64,000 nt of DNA, taken from positions 85,238,501 through 85,302,500 of the forward strand of contig NC_069366.1 of the NCBI RefSeq assembly GCF_021730395.1. Reading direction: 5' to 3'. Source of the DNA: Mercenaria mercenaria (taxonomy: Eukaryota > Mollusca > Bivalvia > Venerida > Veneridae). How positions within the stretch are numbered: position 1 is the first letter of the stretch; each line of letters starts with the position of its first letter. Of the stretch, positions 11,530 through 25,004 are shown one piece after another. The notes beneath the pieces were generated by a model. That model did not search any database, had not been told where the DNA came from, and saw only the letters and a program-made list of their open reading frames with translations. The translations under genes and the position numbers were made by a program.

Positions 11530-14500
11530 GGACCTAAAATTTGTGTTTGGAATTGCAACGGATTGACCCAAACAAAACTTTGTGACCCTGAATTTGTGGA
11601 TAAGATTGCTAAAAATGATGTCATTTTTATGTTAGAATCATGGACGGACTCTAATTCAAATATGAGTTGAATGATTTTACTTGCTTCAATTTCTATAGGA
11701 AATTTAAACATAGAAGGGCCAAAAGAAATAGTGGAGGGTTGTTTTATATTTATTCGAAATACCATAAAATCTGGAATAACCATTGTAAGGAATCATTTTG
11801 ATACCATCATTTGGCTAAAATTTGATAAACACTTCTTTGAGATTCAAAATGATGTTTTTCTAGGGGGGGTGTACATGTGGGGTGATGAGTCACCAGCTTC
11901 AAGCATAATTAACGAAGATTTATTTGAAATTGTTGCAAATGACATTTTTCATTTTGGAAATTTAGGTACCGTACTGGTGGCTGGAGACTGGAATGCTCGT
12001 GTGGGCACCAGATCTGATTTTGTTGCTTGTGACCGGCAAATTTCTGACTTAGACTCAGTTGATTATCTTCCAGATGTACCATTATTACGGGCCTCATATG
12101 ATAAGGTGTGTAATGGAAGGGGAGTTAAATTGTTAGATTTATGTAAAACTACCTCAATGCGATTAGCTAACGGTCGGCTACACAATGATTATAATAATGG
12201 TTTTTTCACTTACTACAATAGACAGTGTAGTAGTACAATAGATATCTATTATTGAATGAACGGTATTTCAATATAATTGACTCGTTGAAATCGGTCAATT
12301 TAACGAATTCAGTGATCATGCACCAATATTGTTTACATTAAATTGTAAAGCTTACATGCAAAATAGTGATGTGACTAGTGATGTAGACAATATGTATAAT
12401 ATAAAATGGTCTGAGGATCACAAAGATAAATTTAGGCGTGGCCTAATAGGGAATTTATCAACATTTAATAGAATTGTATATGACACTGTTGTACATGACA
12501 CTGTGGATGTAGACAATTTGATTTTGAATTTTTCAAAAGTTATTTGTGAAGTAGCAGATCCACTTTTTAAAACGTTGTAATAATTCTAAACGAAATCAAT
12601 TTTCAATAACTCCTGGTTTGATGCCGACTGTACCACGGCTAAACGCAAATACAAACAGGCACTGTTTGTTTTTAATCAAAATAATCACAGGAAGATAGAA
12701 ATAGTTTATGTAATGCAAAAAAGGAATACAAATGTATTATTAAATTTAAGAAACGAGCACACAAAATCCAAAATCTAAGGAGTTGGCCGAACTAAAGAAA
12801 AGTAAACCTAAGGACTTTTGGAACATTTCAAAAAGAAAACTTCAGTGTCTGGTGCTGATATAAAAGTAAATGAATTTCATGAGTATTTTTCTAAAATGTT
12901 TGATGATATAAGGACAACTGTAGTCAATGAAGTAGAAGATTTTAATTCTAAAGATGATTGTAATGTAAATGACCCTATTTTTGATGAGTTAAACATTCCT
13001 ATTACCTCTGTTGAAGTAAGAGATGCTGTAAAACGCCTAAACAGAAATAATGGCATCATGTCCTAGTGATAATTTACTGAACGAATATTTATTGTTTCTA
13101 TTGACATATTAGTTGGCCATTAACAGATATGTTTAATATAGTTCTAGATTTGGGACATTTTCCCGAATCATGGTCATATGGTTATATTGTACCGATATAC
13201 AAAAAAGGAGATGTCAGAGCTCCAGACAATTACAGGGGCATAACCCTACTAAGTAATTTTGGTAAATTATTTACTAGTATATTGACGCATAGAGTGGAGA
13301 GATGGTTTGATAGGTACAATATTTTGTCAGACGCCCAGTTTGGTTTCCGCAAAGGCTGTAGTACAGTAGATGCGACTTTGTCTTACATAGTATAGTTGAA
13401 CATGTTTTGTCACAAAAATTAAGGTTACCTTGTGCATTTATGACCTGAAAAAGGCATTTGATTCAGTTTACCGTAATGGTCTGTGGTATAAACTTTTCAA
13501 ATTAGGCATGATGGCAAACTGCTGAGGATTTTTAAAGCCATGTACCATGTTGGCAAATCTTGTGTAAGACATTGTAATAGTTTATCTGATTTTTTTAACA
13601 TATCAGTGGGCTTACGTCAAGGTCAAAATAACTCTCCAGCTCTGTTTGCTCTATTTTTAGAAGATTTGGAACTGTATTTACAGAACGATATAAATTCTGG
13701 ATTATCTTTATATGAAATTTGTGTTATTTTACTATTATTTGCGGATGACATGGTAATACTGGGGCCATTCCCAAGAAGATTTGCAAACTAGTCTTAATAG
13801 TTTATATGAATACTGTCAATTATGGGACTTGAAGTCAATACTACAAAGACCAAAATAGTTGTTTTTCGCAAAAAGGGGGAATATCTATCCCCATGAAACT
13901 TGGTTTTATAATAATGAACAAATTGAAGTTGTTGATGACTTCAATTATTTAGGTGTTGTTTTTAACTATACAGGTTCTTTTGTACTTAATAACCAGTACG
14001 TCTGTGGGAAAGCCTTAAAGGCTATGAATGTTTTGTCATATAATATAAATAAGTACGAATTATCACCACATGTTGTATTGCAATTGTTTGACTCATTTGT
14101 TGGGTCTATTTTAAATTATGCTTGTCCTGTTTGGGGATTTACCAAAAGTAAGGATCTAGAAAGGATCCACTTAAAATTCTGTAAATCTACTTTGGGTGTT
14201 AAACTTAGTACCAGTAATGCGGCAGTTTATGGCGAATTGGGAAGATACCCTTTATACATAAATAGATATGTTCAAATAATCAAGTACTGGTTTAAATTAT
14301 TGCATACAAACAATATTTTACTAAATGTAGTGTATGACAATGCTTTAAATGAATGTAAGAAAGGTGTTAAAAATTGGGTTTCCAAAGTAAAATGTTTGCT
14401 TGAAGAATATGTTTTTTCAGATATATGGAATAACCCACTTGCTTATCAGCCAAATGTGTTTTACTAACATTTAAAGAAAGGGCTATAGATTGTTTTAAGC

Positions 14501-14888
14501 AAAAGTGGTTTTCTGATATTGCAAACAACAATGTATTAAATACTTTGTATATGTATATTAAACCGTATTTGGTATGGAAAGTTATCTAGAAAAAATTGTT
14601 TGTAAAAAAACTAGGCAATATTTAACCCGTATTAGGGTATCTGCACATAGTTTGCGCATAGAAACTGGAAGATATGGTAGAGATAGATTGGAGAGAAATC
14701 AAAGAACTTGTCAACTCTGTAATGTCCACGATATTGAGGACGAGTTTCATTTTATCTTGAAATGTAACTTTTATAATGAATATCGTAGCAAATGTATACA
14801 AAGGTACTACTATGAAAGACCAAATATGCATAAATTTGTCGAACTATTGCAGTGTACTAAAAAAATCTGTTCAGTTAGGGTTATGTAG
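11530..14888 (+). pseudogene. LINE ORF2 (endonuclease and reverse transcriptase)
   Basis: The APE-like endonuclease begins with 'ICVWNCNGLTQTK' (about 11540) and carries 'GDWNARVG' (about 11984). Reverse transcriptase pieces are 'IVPIYKKGDVRAPDNYRGIT' (about 13183), 'FGFRKGCSTVDA' (about 13339), 'GLRQGQNNSPALF' (about 13610), and the catalytic 'FADDM' (about 13738). A thumb and C-terminal region follows, with 'CQLCNVHDIEDEFHFILKC' (about 14708-14765). The pieces lie in several frames with internal stops, so no full protein can be made. Its role in life was target-primed reverse transcription. Confidence 0.8.
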
Positions 14889-14954
14889 ATATATCAGATT
14901 GGCAAGCGATAAAAGGAATACTATGTTACTTAGATAATAAGGCAACATGTTCAT

Positions 14955-15490
14955 TATGTCTCCCACCACACAGTGGTGTGGGAGACATATTGATTTACTC
15001 CGGTCTGTGTGTGTGTGTCTGTCTGTCACAAAGATTGTCCGCACTTTAAGTCAAGCATTTCTCAATCGATCTTCACTAAACTTGAAAAAATATGTGTGAC
15101 CATAAGACCTCGGCCATGTTCGATAATTAGCTAAACCGGTCCAGGCATATTGGAGTTACTTCGGAGTAACGGCCATTGATTTACCGAAAAGTCGGCCTTG
15201 TTGCTATTGTCCGCAATTTAAGCCAAACATTTCTTATCCGATTTTCACCAAACTTGAACAAAATGTGTTTGACCATAAAGGGCCAAGTTGGAGTTACGGC
15301 CCTTGAAATTACCGAAAAATCAGCTCTTTTGCTGTTGTCCGCACTCCAAGTTGAACATTTCCAACATGATCTTCGCCAAATTTGTACAAAATGTGTTTGA
15401 CTGTAAGACCTCTGACAAGTTCGATAATGAGCCAAAGCGGAGTTTGGGCCCGTTAATTGTTGTGAGTGATATGTATATAAAGGCTTAACT
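14955..15490 (+). repeat. Modular repeat with terminal hairpin inside the LINE 3' region
   Basis: It opens with a near-perfect hairpin (14955-14989; arms 'tatgtctcccac' and 'gtgggagacata'). A tg/tctg stretch follows, then about three diverged ~130 bp units, each with a 'gtccgcac/gtccgcaa' start and 'accaaacttgaacaaaatg'. It interrupts the LINE between its last coding codons and its 3' tail. LINE-like sequence resumes near 15500. Confidence 0.65.
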
Positions 15491-17622
15491 TGCAATTTAG
15501 ATGATTAGGCAGTTGGGGGAGGCATTCCCTTTTCTTAAAAGCAGCTCTATTTGTAGTGTTGTTATGATTGTTTCATATATTTTGTATACGAAATTATTAT
15601 CTGTGCTCATCCCACATTGCATAAAAGCATTGACAATTATAACTGCATGGAAACATTAATACCAGCAGGACTAACAACTAGTTATTTTTTGTCATAGTGA
15701 ATTATACATAGTTCATTCTTCCAGATAGTTTATGTAACTATATCAATATTGAATAGTAACCACTGATGTTGTTATTGTAACGTTTTTGTGTTCCTTCGCA
15801 ACATCATCATCTTTATTTTAAGACCGTTACGATTCGCGGGTCTTTTTGCCCCGGGACGTCCCAGTTTACATTTTTGAGTTTGTCGCAACAATTGAAAGGG
15901 AAACAACTGCTACATCTTTATTTACAGTTAAGTAGTTTTGGGTTGTTCCCCTTGAGTTATCATTGTTATATAGTTACCTAATTACAGTATCAAACAAGTG
16001 ATTATTTTGATGCTGGGTGTCATGGTGGTTGCTGTGTTTTGGGGTTCTGGGGTGTCTTGGGGTAAAAAGACCTGCCCGTTACGGCTTGTTACGATCCGTT
16101 CTCCATTTAAAGTTTAAATTTTCAACAACTTTGCCACATGATCATATCTTATATGTCAATGTATATCATGTAATGAGGTACTGTATGTACAAATTACTGA
16201 ATAAACTTCTGTTCTGTTCTGTTCTGTTCATAATGATTTAAAAAAAAACCCAACATGTTTTAGTATTTTATTGAGGAATTTCATATTCTGTCTCTATTTA
16301 GATCTACAATATACAGAAGTGTACAGAAAAAGAAGGAAAACCTTTAATATACAAATATATATTCTACTGATTGGACATTTCCCATCATAAAATGCTATTA
16401 TACTGTCATACAGATTTTCAAACTTCTGTTTCAAAAATATATTTTGTTACCATGCTTGTGTCAAAAATTGTTTTTATATAGTCCTGTCTCAAGTTATGAT
16501 ATATTACAAACCTTCAACATTTAAAAACAAGAATAAGCTAGGCCTATATATGACACCTGTAGTTTGCATCTCAAGTGAGACTAATGTTTACACTATTGTC
16601 TAACAACATATTGGTTATTTAGGGTGTCTGGGGGGTGAAAGTGCTGCAAAAATGTAATTAAAAAAATGGAACACATTTCAAACTGAAAGTGAAAGTAGAA
16701 ATGAAAAGTAGAAGCCTTTGAGACCCCCCTCATGTAAATTTTCATAAATGGAAATTATACCTGCCAGACCAATAATATTCATAGTACATATACACAAGTA
16801 GCAGATACTTTCTATAAAGGTCACCTTGTTTGGTTATACTTAGTATTTTGTCTTAAACACATGTACCTCTAACTGTCCACATTTTATCTTGTAGAAATGT
16901 CAATCTTTTTTTTTTCAACACATATTTTTCTCTAAATTTGTTTTTGTTGTGTGTCTAACATACTTATCTAGGTACTCTGGTTAATGAAATATAATTAACT
17001 TTTATATTTTTTGAAATATTGCATTTTTTTTTCATTTTGACAGCTCTACCTACTTTCACTTTCATTTTGCATTTTCAAAAAAATGTACATGGTTTGCAGC
17101 ACTTTCAACTCACTGGGTACCTGGCGAAATACGTTAGACACAGAATTAATTTATAGTTCTAATCATGACAGCAATGACAAAATACTATGGAAAAAGAAGC
17201 TTGATATCTTATACAAAAAAAAAAATGTATTTTGAACAAACTTTCAAAGTTTGAAATGCCTGCAGTAGAGAATGCATAGCTATTTATGTCCCTGCAATCA
17301 TTGATATGAATACACTAATTGCAGTAATTCATATGTGAATCAAAAAACAATATATACTTACAGCTGCATATCTAATTCCAATAAATATATGCCCGATAAC
17401 ATAAAATTGTCACACGTAGTGTAACAACATATGGTTGTGTTTACGTAATCCCATATTTGGTAAAGAAAACACATGCAATATGACGTAGTACCATCGACTG
17501 TGTGTTTGATTGGTTCAAAAGTGACAGGTTTAAAGCTGATTAATTATAATATTGAAAATACACTGCCATACCTTTGTACAACAGTGTACAAACAAACAAT
17601 CTGGATATATCCCGAAACTGAT

Positions 17623-18442
17623 ATTGTAATCAAATTTGAAGTGGCTCTTAATTCGGATGGATATATAATAAGGAAACATGCTGTTTTTTTATTTCAGGTG
17701 AAAATCTCATCAAACAAAAGAGTTATAGAATTTTGCGGGGTTTTTTTCCATCTGAAAAGTACGCGATTTTTTTTTTCGCTCAGATTTGACCGATACCATG
17801 TGTAACATTGAAAGCTGTGAAATTTTAGTGCATAGTTCAACAAAAGTGAAACTTTCAGATTTAATTTGTTATACAGCTGAGTTTGTACTGGTAAAATATT
17901 TTTAGATTGAAGATAAAAATATAGATATCGGGTGGGAGGATATCTTTTTATACACAAGCCATACCTATAAGAATATAAGACAAACATAGAGGCCACATTT
18001 TCAGCTTGGTCCTCATAAATATTTGTCAGAATGTTTCTCTCTATAAAATCAGGGTGAAGTTTAAAACTCTGTTACCAAATGTCATGAACTAGGTCACTCA
18101 TTCAAATCAAAGAAATACATTGTTCACACACTAGAGGCCACATTTACTACTTGATCTTCATATAACTCTGACAGAATGTTTGTCTCCTTGAAATATAATT
18201 AACGTTTGATACAGGATTATATAGGTCAAAAACTAGGTCACTTAGTCAAAGCGTAGAAAGATTTGTTCTGTTACAATCAAAACATCAAACTTTTTTTATA
18301 TGTACGACTTTTGATTTGCTACTAAGAGGTTTGGGGTCTGGTCCCTGGTCAGGCTTTGAGATGTCTCCTTCAGCAAATACTCCAGATACCATATGTGTCT
18401 CAGTCTACTTGGCTGAAAATTAGTACAAGTAATGAAAATGGA
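17623..18442. repeat. Repeat-bearing spacer
   Basis: At 17985-18265 there are about two diverged units of a modular repeat: 'agaggccacatttt', then a 'cagaatgtt' stretch, then 'aactaggtcact'. The remainder, 17623-17985 and 18265-18442, shows no gene. The frame at 17473-17805 spans the transposon boundary and is not a gene. Confidence 0.45.
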
Positions 18443-18480
18443 ACTCACTCTCACTCTCACTCTCTCTCTCTCTCTCTCTT
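18443..18480. repeat. (TC)n microsatellite
   Basis: Interrupted cactct units run into a pure TC tract of about ten repeats. Confidence 0.9.
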
Positions 18481-19130
18481 TGAGAGGTTTCACTAATGGC
18501 AGTTTTCGCCTCTTCGATATTTTCTGTTGTTCTGGCCGTTCATGGAAGCCCAAGATTTCTATGCCTTTTGTCTGTTACTGATGCAGATTATTTAAATCGT
18601 TTAACAGTTATCTCAATCTGCTTTTTGCTAATCTGTCCGAGGCTAGGGCGATTCTTTTTCATTGTTTTCACTACCGTTTTCAATGATTTAGTTTCATGAT
18701 ACAGTTTTATAACGTCTCTACACTGTTCTGTTGTAGGAGACATCTTGAAAACAAGTCCGCAAGAAATGACGTTATCAATGACGTCATGACGTTAATGTTT
18801 TCCAATATTTTTACGTTGATAAAAATAATCATTTATACACTTCCAACTGATGGTCTGATATTTATTACACAGAGAATATTGATGATTCTTCAGCAATTTC
18901 TTTTGGGTACAGATATTATGAAACACCCTGTACATGTTTTACATGCTGTTCAATTTTCATGTAAAACAACTCTTTCTTTCTAGGATTTGGTTGTGTTTTC
19001 TTTTCTCAAAACGTAAGGCTAAGCGTTAAAAAAAACAGTTTTTAATTGCAATAAATATTTATATGCAACCTAATTTAAACTCAATTTGACTTGGTATTTT
19101 TATTTAGCACCGAGACACAAATCAATCAAT

Positions 19131-19505
19131 TGACCTTGATCTTTGACCTACTAAAAGAGTCATCTACTGGTCATGACCAATCTTCCTGTCAAATTTCATG
19201 ATCCTATGCTCAAGCGTTCTTAAGGAATCATCCAGAAACCGATGTGTGTACATACGGACCGACATACTGACCGACCGGTAGACATCTGCAAAATAATATA
19301 CCTCGCCTTCTTCGAGGCTAGGGGAGGGGGACATAAAAATTGATAATACACTTATGTAATAAACTTTTCACGTCGGCGTCGTTTAAAGAATATGAAACGT
19401 AATGGTCAAACTAACTTGTTTTAAATACCAAAGAAAGAAAGAAAAGATCGGCAGGAAAAACAAACATGTTACTTTCCGCATTGCATTTCTAAAACTTGCT
19501 GAATT
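19131..19505. repeat. Direct duplication, left copy
   Basis: About 375 bp nearly identical to 29236-29609, with roughly five or six single-base differences. It comprises the last unit and tail of a modular repeat (ending 'ggggacataaaaat' near 19341) plus about 165 bp of sequence beyond that repeat. Shared sequence past the repeat boundary indicates a copied segment, not two independent insertions. Confidence 0.8.
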
Positions 19506-21338
19506 GTCCTTGTCTCAAAGAGAATATTAGAGACTTCATATCACGACAATCTTGATTTCTTCGTAAAGACCGTGTCTTTAGTCAGAGAAAAGCCTCAAAC
19601 TATCCATCAGGATGTCGAACGTGTTTGGGTAAGTTGACGTTTTAAGCGAGAGCTAAAGGTTAGTTGACTCAAAATGGCGGATATAAACACGTAAACAAGA
19701 TACAAGGTCAGTATTTTTTTAAGAAATTATATTATCTGAATATTATTGCGGTTATTTAAACTGTGCAACGAGCGGACAAATGTTTTAGCTGTGTAATGCC
19801 GTTTCTACAAGGAAGAACTATGTCGTATATAAAAAGTTATTGAGTGTAAATTTACAACTTTTGCTTTCTCGCCAAGGAAATGTTTATCAAAAAACCATCG
19901 AATTTGATCTATTTTCGTCAGGTAATCTTAGCTATTTATATTTTACATCATGTAATACTTAACTAGAAGCGTGTGACCCTAATTTATTAGTCATAGATGC
20001 ATTAGGCAGCCGCATCGACAAAAAATGTGGTGTACGAATGCACAAACGTTTGTTAAACTTAATGTACGCTCAAAATGGTTAGTTTTATATTAATTGTGTA
20101 CATGTATTTGGTACTACCGGGATTATTTTTCATATTGAGAATATATTTTTGCGGAAATTCATGTATAATACATTGGTGACCTTGACCCCGGGTATAATGG
20201 GCCCAGCCCCTGCACATACTTTGTTTGCATACTGGGCAATGTTAATATTAAGTTATAGTAAAATATAAGCAATAAGAACAAAGAAAAACAAAAGGTTGCC
20301 GAAAAACTTTAACCAAGAAAGCTCACGCCGATGCCGACGCCGGTGCGAGAAGAATAGCACCCCTTTTTCTGAATAGTGGAGCTAACAAGGGAGAAAATAG
20401 CAGTTAATATAACGGCGCTTCAGTTAATGAGTAAATTTTCAATAATAAATCATATGTAATACAAGCATACGAATGAATACTAGAAACTTCAAAAAGAAAA
20501 ATTTACTCAATCTACTCACTAATCATTTATGAAAACGGTGATATAAGTATAATAATATCTGTCATGTGTTTACGAATCGGATAGAAATATCCGTCCCGAG
20601 GGCACCTGTGTATTGGGTGGTAATGAGGCTTGCATACCGTATTTTACAAATAACAGGTAGAAATACTTACGTAGCACTCTTTCTTATAGTACAGAATGAA
20701 CACAAAGCGCGAGAAATTAACGTCCGTAAGCAGAAGTGACGTCATGATGTTTTGCGTTACGCACAATAACAAAGTTCCACTTAAGTTTTATCGTTTGCAG
20801 CGTAACGTTATGTTCTTACGGTAAACTAACGTATTTTGAATCGAGAAATATACTATAAGAAATGGAGAGAAACTATCAAGGTACCTGCTTTTTTCGTATT
20901 TTACATAAACTATATATTATCAGTGTATGAACCACTAGTTTTCATTAACAGCACGAGAGTCATCTGGCATGGGGGGTGCCAGATGGGTTTTGCCGGCATT
21001 GGTAAAATCACCGGAAACACCAGTCCGGTGTGCAAGAAAAATTAATACATTTCACCAAACGTTCATCAAATCAATGGCTATCTTCCATTTAACATTCAAC
21101 AATTAAGATATTAACTTCACATGTTGAAAATCCCCATCAAATATATTTAAGAAATAATTGATAACAAAACAGTGTTCGAACACTATTTTTACACGATGGA
21201 TGTTTATAACCCGGGCGTAATAATTTCGCAAGGGCGCAGCCCAATTTGAAATATTTTGAACTGCGTATAACCGCAGGAGTGCTAAATATCACGTCGACAT
21301 GACGTCAACGTAATATTGTTGAGATTATTTAAGCATTG
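19506..21338. other. Spacer with repeat scraps and two hairpins; no gene recognised
   Basis: A fragment of a modular repeat ends near 20330-20370 with 'gccgatgccgacgccggtgc'. Two adjacent perfect hairpins occur at 20961-21030 (listed separately). A 17 bp ATG-to-donor stretch at 19612-19628 is not enough to call an exon. Confidence 0.4.
20961..21030. other. Two adjacent perfect hairpins
   Basis: 20961-20985: 9 bp stem CATCTGGCA/TGCCAGATG with a 7-base loop containing six G. 21009-21030: 7 bp stem CACCGGA/TCCGGTG with an 8-base loop. They are GC-rich against AT-rich surroundings. Whether they are transcribed is unknown. Confidence 0.5.
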
Positions 21339-23662
21339 CTGGCCCCGCTTTCACTAACGTTCTCAAGGTGAGAAAATTCTCAGCTCAAGATTTTCTCAGA
21401 ACTGTCTGAGAATTGTCTCAGCTGAGAAATTTCTCAAGTTGGCTTTCACTAAACTTTTTCTCAAGTCTTGAGATTTTTCTCAGCTGAGCCGTAATTTTTT
21501 AAAACATAAGCGGCCAAACATCCAAGGAGCCGCGTGAACTTTCCCACAAACACGAGTGCATAGTTGGGGGCAGTGGAATTATTCATTTATTGAGACGAAA
21601 CGAAGCGTTGAGAAATGTTCATAAACAACATGTACAGTTTCGGGATATATCCAACTTGTGTTTGTACAAAGGTATGGCAGTGTGTTTTCAATATTATAAT
21701 TAATCAACTTCAAACCTGTCACTTCTGAACCAATCAAACACACAGTCGAGGGTACTACGTCATATTGCATGTGTTTTCTTCACCAAATATGGGATTAGGT
21801 AAACACAGCCTTATGTTGTTACACTACACTACGTGTGACAATTTTATGTTATCGGGCATATGTTTATGAGAATCAGATATGCAGCCGTAAGTATACAGTA
21901 TATTGTTTTTTGATTCACATATTAATTACTGCAATTAGACTAGTGTATTCATATCAATAATTGCAGGGACATAAATAGCTATGCATTCTCTACTGTAGGC
22001 ATTTCAAACTTGAAAAACACAATTTGTTCAAAATACTCACATTCTATTTTGTAGAAGATATCAAGTTTCTTTTTCCAAAGCATTTTGTCATTGCTGTCAT
22101 GATTATAAATTAATTCTGTGTCTAACGTATTTCGCCAGGTACTCTGTAAGTTGAAAGTGCTGCAAACCATGTATATGTATGTTTTTGAAAAAAATTAATG
22201 CAAAATGAAAGTGAAAGTAGGTAGAGCTGTCAAAATAAAAACAAAATGCAATATTTCAAAAAATATAAAAGTTAATTAGATTTTTTAACCAGAGTACCTA
22301 GATAAGTATGTTAGACACACAACAAAAACAAATTTAGAGAAAAAAATGTGTAAAAAAAAAAAAAAGATTGACATTTCTTCAAGGTAGAATGTGGACAGAA
22401 AATAGTATAAACATTAGTCTCACTTGAGATGTAACCTACAGGTGTCATATATAGGCCTAGCTTATTCCTGTTTTAAAATGTTGCAGGTTTGTAATTATAT
22501 TTCATAACTTGAGACAGGACTATATAAAAACTATTTTTGACATAAGCATGGTAACAAAATATATTTTTGAAACAGAAGTTTGAAAATCTGTATGACAGTA
22601 TAATAGCATTTTATGATGGGAAATTTCCAATCAGTAGAATATATATTTGTATATTAAAGCTTTTCCTTCTTTTACTGAACACTTCTCTATATTGTAGATC
22701 TAAATAGAGACAGAATATAAAATTCCTCAATAAAATGCTAATATAATTGTTTTTTTTGTTGTTGTTTTTTTTTTTGAAAATCATTATGAAAGAAAAAGCT
22801 GTTTCAATTGTAAGGCATCCCTGAAATGTCACAGATTTTGATAACAGTTTTAAATGTTTATTGTCAATGCATATGTTTCAAAGTATGCTATTTAGTTTTA
22901 TATGTTTATATATTTTATATATGGTTTATATTATAATACACACCAACACACAATTTTATAAAGATTCTTGTAGATTCTTGTAGATATCAAAATTATGTTG
23001 TTAATAATTATAAGCTTATGTACACAGTAACCATTGATCTTGTATACCTAAGGCTCAAACTTAGTGTTTAAGATTTTCTGTATTATCAAAATCTTTGTGT
23101 AATTTAAAGCTTGATATTCCTTCTTATAAATGGAATAAACTATATATTTAAACCTGGTTACAGATCAATTTTCAGACAAACATTTTTATATAATTTATAT
23201 CAGGTCACAGCCTGCTGATGAAGATCCTCAGCTTATTATACAGAGGTCAGGCTTGAGCTATGTGCTGATTCAAAAGATGCTAATGACAGTGGATAATCCA
23301 TTCTGAGTTGTTCTAGGATCATTCACCAACGTTTCAAAACACTGATGGAATTGAAGGCAGTACATATACTGATGTCTGGCCTGTGATTTCAAGTATAGAC
23401 TATAGTATGTATTGTTTAGACTAAGTTAGTCTCAATGTTTCCTAAATTTGCAAACTTTATTTTAATTCAAACCATGCCTAAGATTTTAATTTTACTCAAA
23501 AGGAAATAAAGGAGAACAATAAATAAAATCATGCTTGCAACATAATACAGAAACCAAATTGATACCCTGAATGGAGGCACTTCATTTACAACCATTTGAA
23601 ATGGATCGGTCTGATTTTGACCAAGTACTGGTTTGGTTTGAAACTTTCACTTATGATAATTT

Positions 23663-23951
23663 GCATGCCTAGCTCAGAATATAAAGCACTAGACTATGAA
23701 TCAAGAAAAGTTCTAAGTTTGATCCTTTGGCTATGCATGCTATGCATGCAATATCTTTAACAGTTTGAGAGAAGAACATGTCTAAGTCATTTGTCCACCA
23801 TTTCTTACTCATTTACAATGGGAAGTTGTCTGTGAGCACAAGTCATTTCTAGTAAAGAATGCAGGAACACTTAAAAGGTTAACTGAACACCATTACATGA
23901 CTGAAATACTGTTGCAAAATTGAATCATATTGAAACAAAAAACAAAAAAAG
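23663..23951 (+). mobile_element. tRNA-derived SINE, right copy
   Basis: Inverted counterpart of 9573-9847. The head 'gcctagctcagaatataaag' is at about 23667, the body with 'catgactgaaatactg' at about 23897, and the tail is rich in aaaac. It inserted before the two transposon copies separated. Confidence 0.65.
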
Positions 23952-25004
23952 GAAATTTTGCTCCATAAATGCATAACAAAAAAAATTTGTGATAGTGTAC
24001 TGTATATTATATGGAAAAAACAATTCCTTTTCAGATTGATGTACCTCCTCCTGATGTATCTCCATGAAAATATTTTCTGCCATGTGAAAGGAGCAAGCTG
24101 CAAGATATACTGTGGAAGTGGGGGCCTATGTAAAAAACATTTTATTTAAAGAATATAAGAAATCTGACACTAAACTACTGAAAAGGTGCACAGGGGACAT
24201 TTTTGTGTGTATAGACTTTCATCAAGATTCTGAGAAAGTTGATTTATTAAACAGAAATAGTCATATTGTGTCTTCAAAGCTGAAAAAGATTAAGATCTTA
24301 GGAAACATTAGGACTCAAGAAAAGTAATGGGGTAATGAAACTGCAGTGTTCAACATTTAAATTGTTTGTTTTTTTTCACTACATTTTGTGAAGAGGGTTC
24401 CATCACAAGATGTGACATATTGGTAAGAATGAGATGTAGTTTATGAAAAAAAGTATTTTGCTTTAAATGTGTAGCATTTAAGTTACATAACAAGAGTGCA
24501 AGAATGTCACAATATACGCCCGTCACAGCAAATTTCTTTACTCTAGCAGCTGTATTTGCAAATGGAATTTTAATTTTGTGGTTGTTTAGTAATAACTAAG
24601 TGTTTTGTTTTTCTAAGTCCACAAAAAAACTCCTTACCAGGTAGAGATACCTTAAAATACACCTAAAATTGGAAAGTAACATCTATGTTGTACCACAGAA
24701 AAGTGGTCTTGGTTTTTCCCTACGGTCAATTATAAAAAAGTTACAATATAAGTTATTTATAGTAACAACTAAGGGAAGTTAATCTTAAAAAAAAAAAAAA
24801 AAAAAAAAATCAAAAAAAAAAATTGTAAGTCCACACAAAAATCTTTACCAGGTAGAGACTGGTCAAAATACACCTCAAAATTGGATGTAGCATGCATGTT
24901 GTACTACAGAAAAGTGGTCTCGATTTTTCCCTACGACTAGTAATGAAAAAGTTACAATATAAGCTATTTATAGCAACAACAAAGGGAAGTAATTCTAAAG
25001 AAGG

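Larger units (their letters stand above)
10687..16226 (+). mobile_element. L1/Tx1-like LINE (two ORFs, inactive) inserted in the Harbinger-like element
   Basis: A non-LTR retrotransposon with a target duplication ttcataatg at 10678-10686 and 16227-16235. Its 3' end is a short TGTTC tandem (about 16209-16229). ORF1 encodes a coiled-coil RNA-binding protein. ORF2 carries an APE-type endonuclease, reverse transcriptase and a Cys-rich C-terminus. The empty site is visible in the right transposon copy near 22790. The 3' UTR holds a modular repeat (14955-15490). Many frame disruptions make it inactive, although it is close to full length. The clade call rests on the L1-type ORF1 and the CxLC...HFxxxC C-terminus. 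Confidence 0.85.
6030..17622 (+). mobile_element. PIF/Harbinger-like DNA transposon, left copy (far end missing)
   Basis: The left terminus starts GCCCCGCTTTCACTAACG right after a CTG. About 200 bp of subterminal sequence packed with CTCAG/CTGAG motifs follows. The interior matches the reverse complement of the right copy (21342-28526) almost continuously; a 250 bp sample around 7141-7390 shows about four differences. A LINE (10687-16226) sits inside it. Homology stops at about 17622, about 280 bp short of where the second terminus should be, so this copy is truncated or rearranged. A stretch at about 16610-16880 has no counterpart in the right copy. No DDE transposase was recognised, so the element is probably non-autonomous. 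The superfamily call rests on the 3 bp CTG duplication and the GC-rich terminus. Confidence 0.75.

Noticed and set aside
18496-18699. Open frame with hydrophobic start (MAVFASSIFSVVLAVHGS)
   Set aside because: Resembles a signal peptide by chance; no cysteines or domains follow, and there are no supporting splice sites.
19612-19628. ATG TCG AAC GTG TTT GG followed by a strong donor gtaagt
   Set aside because: Looks like a tiny first exon, but 17 bases plus a donor is too little, and no matching downstream exon was found.
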